NCBI RefSeq assembly: GCF_020882245.1
Contig: NC_083597.1
Coordinates: 51,004,152-51,068,151, forward strand
DNA from: Rhopalosiphum padi
Taxonomy: Eukaryota > Arthropoda > Insecta > Hemiptera > Aphididae
DNA: 64,000 nucleotides
Reading direction: 5' to 3'
Both the position numbers and the translations under genes were made by a program. This document shows, in pieces, positions 25,471-36,900 of this stretch. How positions within the stretch are numbered: position 1 is the first letter of the stretch; each line of letters begins with the position of its first letter. Under the pieces are notes generated by a model. It was not told the DNA's origin. It made no database searches and saw only the letters and a program-made list of their open reading frames with translations.

Positions 25471-27750
25471 ACGTTTATACGATATGTTTATTATGTGTTG
25501 TTTTTACTTATTGCGTATTGTATTACGTGAACTGTGCTAAGACCGTAAGAGGCTAAGGATTTCATTCAGCTTTTACTGAACCGTTTACGACGGTTTATTT
25601 ACGGTTATACACAACGGCCATATCATATTATTGTTGCGTAGGCGTAAAGTATATCGAATCACGTTACCGCGTATTTGCGCAATAATATAGTTACTATAAA
25701 TTACTATTTTCTCATAAAATGAATAAATATATTTTGTTTAACGGTTACCTCCGAAAAAAAAATTTGATAGGTAAAACTAAAACTAGAAAAGAAAATTAAT
25801 TAAATTACCTAAATAGTATGGAATATTATGTGTTTGTTCTAGCCGTTCTAGGATATGTATATACTATAAATATACCATTTTTCAAATATAACTTGCAGAT
25901 CTATCAATAAACGGTTGTATATATGCCAAACATAATAATAAAATGTATTGAATTATATATTACCTATAATTCCTTTCTTTCTTATCTTAAGTTATAGATA
26001 ATTATTTAACAATAATAATGTATAGGATATTGTATATTATACTATTAAAATAATAACGTATGTTAATGATGTTGATGATACGATACGACCAAGCATATAC
26101 CTCTGCGCACATCATACCATGCATTATACATTTATATAGGCTACATATAAATTATTATCATCATATTATTTGTCTGGCACATTATGCCATATTGTTTTAA
26201 CAATGTATAACACAAATACACGTCGTATTACTCGTATTACATCATCAAACGGAATAATTTATAATCTCGAACGATATAGTTATATTTACATATATACAAG
26301 CACAACAAGTGTATGTATATTATGTTAGGACTTAGGAATACATACAGTATATTATACCACATAACCATACTGGTAATAAGTATAGAGGACTTGAAGCTTC
26401 GTGTCACAATTATGTAAAATGTCTTTTAATCTATACACGCATATATTGTCACTTACTTTAGTAAGGTATAATATAAGGTACGAGAAAAAAGATTTTACGT
26501 TTCAATACTAAATTATTATAAAGTTATCTTTATCGTGTCACAACAAATAATATATTCTCCGACATCTATTATACAAACGACATTTGTTTAAACGAAGACG
26601 GTAATGTACCCTTGACGGTTCTCATTACTTTCGACATCCCCTGGCTTACATTTATACTACCGTCCGTTTGTCAAATTCATTAATTTGGCTTTACGTTATC
26701 CTTAATTCCGTTTAATAATGTTTCCTTGTTTTTACGGTACTCCTTCAAAACGTGTTTACGTTTTAAACTATTCATAATGTACACTTAACAAAAATTGAGC
26801 ATTTTAAAGTCTTAAAAAAACATTTGTAAACAAAAAAATCAACAGTGTGGTACTCATCGATTATTAAACTATTGTTTTTAATTTGTTTTTCAGATATTTT
26901 TCACTACAGACCATTGCAGTCAATTTAGAATTACAAGTTACAACACAGTAAACAAGAAACAGATAAAATAATAAATCAATGTTTAAAATAATTTATATTT
27001 ATGTTTTTTAATCATAAATAACTATTTATAAATATAACTTTTTTCTTTTATTATTTTATTTAGTTATTAATTAATTAATTTTTTTTTAACAAAATAAAGT
27101 TTAAATAAAGTAGATACCTTCTATAAAATTATCCTTATTTCAAAAAACAAAATAATCTTGACATACGTACATTAAACCTGATGAAATGAAAATATTCTAA
27201 TAAAATCAATATAAAACCAGATACAGCCTTCGAAAATAAAAGACACAATAGTAATAAATAAAAGTGTTGGACATCATGCTTCTTATTTAAAGTTAAAATT
27301 TGCAGATTTATTTTCTCTAAAAGTATTTAAAACTAAATTACCAACTTTTATGGCACGACCCTTTTTTCTCGTTCTTTTTATTTTGTAAAATTTGATATAC
27401 TTCAAAATATCAAATAATTATTCAACCTCACTGTCAATCAATACAAATTTGCTTATAAATAATCATTTAAAAAATAAATTTTAGTTACATTTCTAAAAGT
27501 CGAGTACTAATAATTACTCGTGTAAATATCATAGTTAAAAATGTAATACATTATTATGCGTATAACAATATGTAAATATTTTAAGCACTACCGACAAATA
27601 TAATTAATTGATGATATATTGACAGTTGAAATTTCGTTTTAGTGTGTTTTTCGTTTCTTTGAATAAAATACAAATCAAACAAAAAAAAAATTATATCATT
27701 CATTCAACCTAAATAGTTGTTAAGTGCGATATAAAATCAGCTATAAGTTA
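25471..27750. other. AT-rich non-coding DNA
   Basis: AT-rich. An imperfect inverted repeat occurs at about 26,594-26,676 (GACGGTA against TACCGTC, and GTAATG against CATTAC inside). No gene or transposon recognised. Confidence 0.55.
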
Positions 27751-28640
27751 TTATAATGTCTTTTATATTATTATATAATAATAATAAATTAAGCCCTCAA
27801 TTAGATATAGCACAATTAATTATGTTTTTTTTTTGTGGGGGGGAGAGGAGTATTAAAAAAATAAACGATAATTATAATTTAAAACGGTTGAATATTTGTA
27901 TCCGTATGCAGAGTAGTGATTTAGCGTGTACACTAACATTAAATTATGTACGAGAATTCAACGCATTCTATGTGCCATTATGTCATTATGGGCTGCTTAA
28001 TGACTTTTCCAATACGGCCATTATTTTGGGGAGGCGGACGCCTGCTATATTACGCTATGCACAGTGTATAACTACGTATTTTCATTATATATATCGAAGC
28101 TTAACTGTTTAAGGTCGACGATGCAAGCCATACACTTAGCCACACCAGATGTGCGGAATTGCAGTTCGAGTAGGCACTCGTTTCAATCGGAGCAACGCAC
28201 CCTCTGACCAAACGCCCTACGATAACGCTTTTCGGTTAGTGATTATCGTTGACCAATGGTGGCGGACGTCCGAGTGTAGCGTACATAATATACTATGTAT
28301 ACGCGTTTCCCATTTACGCCATTCGCCGCACGACTATTGACACTGCTACCAAACGCAGACGTCATATTCGGTTATGTTAAAAGTCTTGCAAGATGTATTT
28401 CCGTCTGAGAAAGCTGACCCCTCTTAAATATCATCTTGTGTAAAATTAACTTCAAGATCCACCAACGAAGTACTCGATCATCTCTCCCTAACACCTCTAA
28501 CTATGCTTACTTAATGTAAACCACTTCGAAGACAGGGTTTATTTCTCTTACCAATAATAATGTTGACACATGTCGCCTCTGTTAATATCGATAGCCCCGA
28601 CGTGTCTATGGATGTCTATATAGCTGATAATTGCTGATAT
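27751..28640. other. GC-balanced block of unknown origin
   Basis: Composition is balanced between about 27,980 and 28,400, with AT-rich DNA on either side. The plus frame 27,756-28,112 (118 codons, ATG start) and a 40-codon minus frame ending near 28,240 are open, but neither has a motif I recognise. At this base composition, frames of this length are expected by chance. It may be a conserved non-coding block or an old insertion. Confidence 0.25.
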
Positions 28641-31129
28641 AATTTTGTAACCTATTAATTAATAAATTAAATATATTTTCAAATAGCTCATAAAATAAAT
28701 ATCAATAAATAATTACAATAGCAAATTTGATATTTTTGTAATAATTTACGGTTGTATTACAACTATCTGCAGAACTATGTGTGTATAAACATTTAGGCTT
28801 ATACTAATTATACACTCACTCGAGAAGTGAATATAATTTAATGTCGGAGCATCACATTATATTATGTATATAGTAGGCCATGATTTTGTTTGCTCGAGTT
28901 TTAAACCCGAGTGTTTTCAATAAGACGCGCATTAGGGACAGGCTGATGACGAGAAACGCGTTTAACGTAAAATCTCGCATTTTATATTCATAACACGTAC
29001 CGAGAAAAATGAATAAAGCTGCAATGCCAATAATGATTATATCATCGCATTTGAACATCACGCGCACCTATATATACTGCTGGGCGAGTGCATTGAAACG
29101 GCTGATTTAAAAAATAGATTATTTTATTTTCGTTGATAGCTTTGCGTAAGAAATGAGCCCATACGTGTATCCGACGCGATACAATTATTTTTTTTTTTTA
29201 CGTTGTATCTACTCCTCGACGGGACGTTTAGTGTGCGCGATATACAACGTTGATGTGCACGATGGTACGAAACGAGGTTATTATATTACATTACTCGATA
29301 AAATAGTTGTTAGAGATTCATAAGTATTACACTTACAAAATATAATATCTAAATAATTTCACGCAAATCTATAAGCCTAGAACTCGCGTCTCACGATAAA
29401 ATATCCGTAGAAAACTTAAAAAAAATATACTCGACAACAAACGTGGACAACTTTGAAGGATTGATTAAAATATAAATAAATATGAAGTTTTTTTTCTTCT
29501 TATGTAAGTCGATTTCATAATGCTCCGTCGGCCGTCGCCTTATAGTGACTGAACAGTTTCGATGTTATAGTGGCTTCGTTTCGCGGAATTTTAAGGATTT
29601 TCTATACACAGAGAACAACGACATATCTTTAGACGTAAATATGTTGTAATATTGAAAATAATAAATTGCAGATAACCCGGGTTAAAGGATTGTGCGAGTG
29701 ACACGATGAGGTAGGTTCGTGGTAGTAAATATAGTTAGTTAGGTAACAGCTGTTGCAGGTATAATATTATAAATGGAAACTTAGACACTTCGAATTTCAA
29801 TATCTATACACTTAAGTTTAAGCTCAGAACTAAGTGAGTAGCTTAGCCATGGTTTTGTGTATTTCAATCGATACGCTTAAGTATAGGATGCTATAGGACG
29901 ATGAGCATATATACGCCCACATTTACTTCGGTCTTATTGTTATCCTACGTATATCATTACGTAGGACTATTATATTACCGTACGCAAGACGCGTGTGTGG
30001 GCTTAGAGATGTAAAAAAATACCTGTATGTGAGCGTTGTGGAAAACACTTTTTAAATAGGATAAAAGCATTATGGTATTATACCATTTATGAGACCATTT
30101 AAATTTTAGACTGTCTGGTCAGACATCATGAATATTGTGTCTGTATTATTAATATATTAAAATATTATAATTGTACATAAAGCGAATTTAAAATAATTTT
30201 TACAATTACGTATTATGTAGTTTTGATTTATTATTATAATTTATGTATAAATAAAATTAAGTGCTTTTTTTTTAAAAATACTTAGGTATCTTATATTTTT
30301 TCATGGAGTATTATGTGTACATTACGAGTTTATTTAGTTTATTACCAATTGACCTATATTCTAAAAGAGAATTATATATTATACTTTATAAATCTCTAGT
30401 TCTCCTTTGAGTATACACCGGCCCAAGATGAGATGACGCAAACTCCGAATCTTTTATCATTACTCTCTAGTAAACAGAATCTTTCGAATTTTGAATGACA
30501 AAAATTATGGGAATCGCGTATGAACCAATATAATCCCCACTATTTTAGTCTCAGATAACTTGTAAGTCCCTGTGTTTTTATACGATATTAATATTATGAT
30601 ATATTTGGCGAGGACGTAACTAGGAGAATAGGATATAAAAATCACAGGTACTAATATCCTTAAATTAAAGTTCAAAATAAGCCATCGCCCATGGTGAGTA
30701 AATATTGTATTCATTATAAATTTATTTGAGTTTAGTAGTCACAAAGAGTCCTGTAAAATCAAAGTTGGAGATAATCTATACATTAAATTCCCTCCCCCCT
30801 CATCATTCAAAATGAAATGTAAACTATACAATAATTATTGTATTTTATAACTGCAAAGTCTATATATTTAAATGTTAATGTTAATAAAATTTCATTATTG
30901 ATAATCTTGCTTGATAATTATTTTAGTCAGATAACTGAATTTATTTTATTTCATATTCAACCTAATATATGTTTTGATTCTCTTCATATAGATACATTCA
31001 TAATATTAATGTTTTAAATACAATACGTCATATAATACAAAAGTCGATGTTTGTGTGCGTGTGTGTTAACTTAGTCTATAATAAGACTTCTATGGTTATG
31101 AAGTGTAATTATATATAATTTGATTCTAT
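28641..31129. other. AT-rich non-coding DNA
   Basis: Mainly AT-rich. Palindromes at 30,072-30,086 and 30,112-30,125 are described under findings. A 40-bp interval at 29,672-29,711 is bracketed by TTGCAG and GAG|GTAGGT but has stops in all frames, so at best it would be an untranslated exon. Confidence 0.5.
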
Positions 31130-31254
31130 TTAGGTACCTAAGGATGTGAACTTTTGAAATTTTTAAATTTTGCATTTTAAAGAAGGTCAATAGGCATAAT
31201 TACTTTATTGGATTACAAAAAATTAGATTTAATTTTATACTTGATTAAAACAAC

Positions 31255-31385
31255 CCTAACAACGCAGTGTTAAAATTAAAAATAGCTTACATTTAACTGA
31301 GTTTAATACGGAGTAAATCCACCAGCATTATTTAATTTTTCACGGACAGCGCCATGCAGAATCACCTATAATTATTAAAATATAT
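31255..31385 (+). repeat. Ancient direct duplication, copy A
   Basis: Aligns by eye with 31,680-31,800. Shared landmarks in order are GTGTTAAAA, TTACATTTAACTNAGTTTAA, ACGGANTAAAT, CATTTAATT, a CCATGC core and a GATCA/AATCA tail. The copies are clearly diverged. The region also resembles common degenerate aphid repeats from memory. Confidence 0.55.
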
Positions 31386-31679
31386 ATCATACTATATAAT
31401 GATAACAAAAAAACCTAAAACGAACGACCTTTATGCAAATTTACATTTTTCGACCGATTTTCATAAAATTATTTTCAATAGATTCATCAGGTCTTTAGTG
31501 GCATAGCTACATTTTACTTTTTAACAAATAAATGTTAAATATAATTGACTTACAAAAAAATATATTTTTTTTTAAATTAAATGCATTGTTACCATTAGTT
31601 ACAGAAAATAAAACAGTTTTTATGATTGAATATATATCTTCATACTTGTATTTTGCATTTGGTAAAAATAACCCAAATA

Positions 31680-31800
31680 ACACAATAACTGTGTTAAAAA
31701 CCTTACAGTTTACATTTAACTAAGTTTAAAAACGGATAAATTCACTCGCATTTAATTTGTTGTGCTCCATGCCGAGCAGGATCAGCTAAAGTATATAGTA
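31680..31800 (+). repeat. Ancient direct duplication, copy B
   Basis: Second, diverged copy of 31,255-31,385, offset by about 420 bp and in the same orientation. Confidence 0.55.
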
Positions 31801-31945
31801 AGTTTTAATTATTTTTCAAATTGAACCCATCCGTGACAGTTTTTTGACAGGATTTTGGTTTTAGTCAGAAAGGGCTAAAAAGTAAACACTTATAGAGGGG
31901 CCATACACGTCTTAGCGGGGCCAAGGTCCCAAGCCCCTTCACTCC
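31801..31945. mobile_element. Possible transposon remnant
   Basis: A GC-rich phrase at about 31,895-31,945 (GAGGGGCC...GCGGGGCCAAGG...CAAGCCCC) after AT-rich DNA resembles the GGGGCTAAGCCCC-type ends of degenerate aphid DNA elements, as I recall them. No terminal repeat pair could be closed. Confidence 0.2.
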
Positions 31946-32573
31946 AATAGTTACGACGATGATTATATTATGCGATTGTAAGCGGCTATTTTCGGAGCAG
32001 TGGCATTATGATGTATTATACATCGTGTAGGCCTCGAGACGAAAGAAATATATTGCGACCATTACGGGGGGCTGCTGCAGTGAGCGGATTAACTCCAAGT
32101 GCGTTCAATTATTCCGCCCGTGACACTGATAAAGACCGAACTTTACAATGTTTCCGTCGCTTCGTTGAGTGGCGGTGGCGGCCGATTTAATCGCCGAAAC
32201 TTGTATTTATATATTATATTATAATGCGGGCGGATGGCGAGGATGCAGGGGACTTAAAGTTCCGACAGAACGATTGGAGAAGGCGCGCGCGCGCACAAGT
32301 ATGTATATGGGGAAATGCTGCTGTTAAAGGCGACCGGTAGTAATTATTGATTTACTTCCGAATTCGGACAGCGCGTATTATATAGATACTATACATTATT
32401 ATAATATAGTATATAGCTGCAGGTCGTTCTAACTGAAAACCGATCGGTTATTCCCGGTACATCCTAATTGCGGAACATGGCACGCAATCATAAATCATGT
32501 AGCATAATGGGATAATTATATTGCTCGCGTATGGATTGTTAAAATACAATGTATAATAATACTAGTTGATCCT
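31946..32573. other. GC-balanced patch with a short open frame
   Basis: The patch at about 32,020-32,330 is richer in CpG. A 60-codon ATG frame at 32,008-32,190 has balanced codons (RPLRGAAAVSGLTPSAFNYS...) but no recognised domain. The opposite strand is also open in part. A GCGCGCGCGC run lies near 32,283. The status is uncertain. Confidence 0.3.
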
Positions 32574-32800
32574 GTACGGCGTTGTCCATGATAAATTAAA
32601 TGTTTGTGGATTTACCCATTCTTAAACTTCGTTTATAAGTTACACATAGTTTGTTATTTGAGTTGTTTTGGCCTAATATAAAATTATGTCTAATCATAAT
32701 AACTATTTTATTTTCTGTAATCAATCGTGACAATACACAAATTTAAAAATAATAGTTTTACTTGAGTCGTCAGATGTATTTCCGTATTGAAAATATAAAA
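32574..32800 (+). repeat. Ancient direct duplication, copy 1
   Basis: Aligns by eye with 32,937-33,160. Shared landmarks in order are GATC, ACGGCGTT, ACAAATTAAAT or TGATAAATTAAAT, TTAAACTNCGTT, ATAT/ACAT and then a TATTTTATTT region. The two copies are about 363 bp apart in the same orientation and well diverged. Confidence 0.55.
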
Positions 32801-32936
32801 GTAGATAATAAGATGCTATATACATATATCCACCTATGTGGATCTTGGTAAATCTATTGATGAACATTTTACGAAAACTGTGGGTCATCGGGTTTAGCCC
32901 TTTGAATTTATAAAGCAGATTAATGAATTAAATCTT

Positions 32937-33160
32937 AGCTGATCTTTAACGGCGTTTCCCTTGACAAATTAAATAACGTACCTTAACTTAAACTCCGTTA
33001 AATATAAACTAAACATATTTTGCACACATTAATTTCAATGGTATTTACCAAACATAAAATACAAGTCTACATTTTTTTATGTTCAATTATAATGAATATT
33101 TTATTTAACCACCGGTAATTCTATTTGAGTATCTATCTTTAAAATTCAAAATTTGAAAAT
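32937..33160 (+). repeat. Ancient direct duplication, copy 2
   Basis: Second copy of the 32,574 unit. Only about 140 bp of unrelated DNA separates the copies, so this is a local duplication or two insertions of one family. Confidence 0.55.
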
Positions 33161-34700
33161 TGAGTTCAAAGTACTCATCCTCGGATACAGGATTACCCCT
33201 ACCCCTATGTACAAAATATCAGAAACTTGTATGCGACAGACTGGGCTGTGGATCGCATACACGCACACACGTTCCCTTTTATTAATATAGATAACTATAA
33301 CGCGCGTTACCCCGTTCGCGTTGAACACGGTATATCGTCATATACCACGGGTACAATCAGCGAAGACCGGTAAGGAACTGTAAAAAAAATAAAATAAAAA
33401 TGTAAAAACGATTGACAATAATATACGTCCGATGGATACGGAAGGGCGCCGAGGGTTACATTCGGGTCAATTGCAGCGAGAAAGGGTGAAGCCGCGCGCC
33501 GGTTTATACCTTCGGTCAATACGTGTATACGAGCCGCGCGCGCAGGTGTTTCGTCGAGGGACCCATCAGGTTCTTCCGGGTTCTTCTCTCTATAATATTA
33601 TAAACTACACACGCCGTACACGTGAAATACAATACGATATTTATTTTAAAGTCGCAGTGGCGTGGAGATTGCTTTTTGAAGCATGTGCTTCAACCAAAAT
33701 CAGTGAGTGGGTCCAGGTTTGGTCGGATGCGTACCTAATACCCGAAGATCAGTGAGTTAAGGTTATATATTAAAAACGAATGCACTACGTTGAACTTAAG
33801 GTACAGTTCATAAAAGTGTAAGTATTATAGCGGTGTAAACTATATTCTAGGCGTATTTCTATAAATCGAATGCACATGAAATAACAAAAATGAGTTATAT
33901 ATTGTATTTTATTTCATAAAATATACGTAGAGAGGCTTTTAAAAGTTGATGAAGTTAATAAGTGAAGGTGCGTCAGTCGAACCGTCGGTGAGGTGATGAA
34001 GGAACTTCAAATAACTAAAATAAATACTGATTTGATTGTAAGCTGATGGGGGTTGTTGATAGGCACAGACAATTTTTAAGCCTCGCCCAAAAAAAAATAT
34101 TCTACAATGTCCCATTACACGTAAGTACGTTCTCGGAGCCTACATATTATACAATATTATATCCGTCACCCACAGTGTATATAATGCTTAAGTATTTAAG
34201 TACACAGACTGCCGATCGAGCTGGCGACGTTTAAGGAAGTCCGGGAAGTTATGCGACCGCATTAAATCGTACATAACATTATGATAATAACATTATTATC
34301 TTAGACCGTTACTCAGCAGCAGCGATGATCTATCGAATCGCATACGTCGTCTCGTCGTCGTTTACCGTAATTCACGGCGCAGCGACAAAAATTGTATATC
34401 GTTCACCATTTATGGGGTGAACGCGAACGACTTACGAGATATATTTTTTCTTCTTTATCTCTCCGCCCGTTTGTTTGTAAGGTCGTCGTCGTATTATAGT
34501 GTAACACATGAGTAATCGCGACGACATGTATATTCTGTATAAAAGTGTAAATTGCCCGAGGTTGTTTAAGACATTTTTTTCCCTCAATAAACACCGTATA
34601 CACAACCGCGGTCGCTATATCGATTCGTTTATGATATTTCGTGCACGATTCGATCAAAATACACATCGGCCGTATATATTCGTTTATATTATAGTGAGAA
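33161..34700. other. Mixed-composition non-coding DNA
   Basis: GC-richer patches at 33,300-33,600 and 34,300-34,680. The 107-codon ATG frame at 33,432-33,755 ends just after two GTGAGT donor-like sites (33,703 and 33,751) and follows GTCGCAG at 33,651-33,657, so an exon at about 33,658-33,702 or 33,750 is conceivable. The peptide is not recognised. No other structure is seen. Confidence 0.35.
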
Positions 34701-35700
34701 GATTAAACCACAAAATTTAATTCGGCGGTAGACCTGTAGTGCGTATTATAGTGTAAAATAGTTTTATTTACTTGCTGCAGGGTATCACCAATAACAGTAT
34801 AGCATACTGAGTATACCTATATATTTACTCGGTTTTGGACTTGGGCGTCGCCCGCAATTACCGTAAAAATGGACGAAAACGCAAATGGGACCTAACCATG
34901 CACAGATTTTAATTTTACCGTTATTACCTCACGGTAAAAATACAACGCTTATTAAATGTTCAAATGTTTTTTTTATAGATGATCAGTCCAAGTACTATCA
35001 GTTCTTTATACATGCAAATTGTATGGCATATAACTATTATTTGATAACTTATTACAATTCTGAAAACATAAAAATAATATGCCAATTCTATAGAAACAAA
35101 AAAGATAAATAATTCAAAGTCTATCTACATAGATTATACAAACCAAACAATAGACATCATAACTTTTTTTTAAATGTTATATTTAAATTATTATAAACAT
35201 TACATTTAAACGTATTCGATTTTTATATTAGTATGTTTATTACTATTATTAGTTCAAAAATGTTATAATGTACTATCAAAGTTATTACAGTCAAAGAAAT
35301 TGATTAATTTTATTGTTTTTCTATTGTTTATTATAATTTATATTATGAATAAATATAAAAAATAAAATTGTATTATAATTATTTTTTATGTCGATGTAAC
35401 TGTAAATCAATGTATCCTTTTGAGACTCGGGAGAGTTTAAGTTACCTGGCAAAATTTACAGGCAATTAAAATCGGAAGAGTGTATACAATCGCCCACGAA
35501 ATAAGCGTAACCCAATTCTAAGAGTTGCATTGTGTTATTCGGACGGTTATAGAAATGCGGCGTATAAATAGGAACAAATTCGATGAAAAATTAAAATAAT
35601 ACTCTATAGGTATAACTTACCTACATAATATTATATTTAAAAATTTTTTAATGCATATTTCATACATGTTGCCCCGTTTTACGATCGAAAAAACAATTAT
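34701..35700. other. AT-rich non-coding DNA
   Basis: AT-rich. A well-formed TATAAATAG flanked by GC at 35,563-35,571 lacks an initiator at the proper distance. No gene recognised. Confidence 0.55.
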
Positions 35701-36900
35701 TATAATATGCGTCGTGTCCGTAGTGTGTGCTCACTATCATATTATTATTATTATTATTACTACCCCCGCGACCCATCTACGAACGTTCAAAATATAATAT
35801 ACATATATTATATATTGTGTACGGCGGAAGTGAATGAAAATTCCACCGCCAGTGGTCAAAATAGTAGTAAGCGTGCGCGGACTGGCCGGTGTGATTTATG
35901 ACCGAGGGTCACGGGTGCTCGCTGACCAATGGGCGAACCCTTGGGGTCCGCGGGGTCTCATACACACACGCACACACACCCTGTCTATGTGTGTGTGTGT
36001 GTGTGTAACATGTCCGTCCGTCGTGTTTATTTCCTTGTTATGTATAATTCGAACAGAGTCCGAATGGATAAATACGTATGCGTTTGACGGACGTCGTGCA
36101 GGGGTGGAAGGGGGGCACTCGAAAGGGGTGGTCGGAGGGTGTGTGTCGTGGGCCTCTCATTTGTCCCCATTGTTAAGCGCAAAACGGTGTTTCCCCTCCG
36201 AACAGCTGCGGGTCAGCGCGCATATACATATATATATATATACATAATATTATACACATTGTTATATATTATTATGAATATATAAGTGTATAATATTATC
36301 TGTGCGTGTGTGCGTGCCACCTTCGCCGCGGTCCCGCGCATTATAAAATATTATATACGAGAGTTTCATACACTCGCCACCGAATTGTGCTGTGCAGAAA
36401 ACCCGACGCGGGAAATTTTAACATCCGGTTCCGGGCTCGGTCCGTTTGTATACAGCGTGTGCGTCGCTGCTGCCGGCACGACTACGCGTTTCGGGGCGCG
36501 CGCGGTGTACAATAAAATATGTACGAGCGAGATCTGCGCTTGTACGGCGATAAAACGATTTGCGTACAGCCACTCGACAACGAGTGAGGACGTCGATAAG
36601 GTGCTGTACCTACGACGCGACCGAATTTCGTACACGCCGCGTGTGACGTTATCTAAATTATAATAAGAACACATTATATATACCATCGTACGCGGAGACA
36701 GCGACTCCGGTGATAGGCTTTCGTCCGTTTCTCGCAACTTATTATGTGTTTCGATACGCAGATGACATAATATGTTATTATATAATATATACGTAAATCA
36801 GTTGCCCGCGACGTTACCGAACGATAGAATATTCGTTTTATGCGTGGCGTTTAATGTTATATTCGATATCATATAAAACTGGAACGCGTCAGCCACTTAA
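35701..36900. promoter_or_regulatory. CpG-rich block with CA/TG hairpin
   Basis: A GC- and CpG-rich block. It includes a fully complementary CA/TG inverted tract at 35,961-36,007, a G-run cluster at 36,100-36,140 and CpG-dense DNA at 36,300-36,660. The 125-codon frame at 36,286-36,663 overlaps an open minus frame and has no recognised domain. A promoter or enhancer role is inferred. Confidence 0.3.
35961..36007. repeat. CA/TG inverted tract (19-bp stem)
   Basis: A 19-nt CA-rich arm (35,961-35,979), a 9-nt loop and a 19-nt TG-rich arm (35,989-36,007) pair completely if one G-T wobble is allowed. Confidence 0.8.

Noticed and set aside
27756..28112. 118-codon plus-strand ATG frame
   Set aside because: A few frames of this length are expected by chance in 64 kb. 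The composition is AT-driven in the first half and no domain is seen.
29672..29711. 40-bp interval between TTGCAG and GAG|GTAGGT
   Set aside because: All three frames contain a stop. The interval is very short, so it is not supportable as a coding exon.
35563..35571. TATAAATAG flanked by GC
   Set aside because: No initiator lies 25-35 bp downstream and the surrounding DNA is otherwise featureless.
36286..36663. 125-codon plus-strand frame
   Set aside because: A minus-strand frame of similar length overlaps it and no motif is recognisable. A GC-rich block explains the lack of stops.
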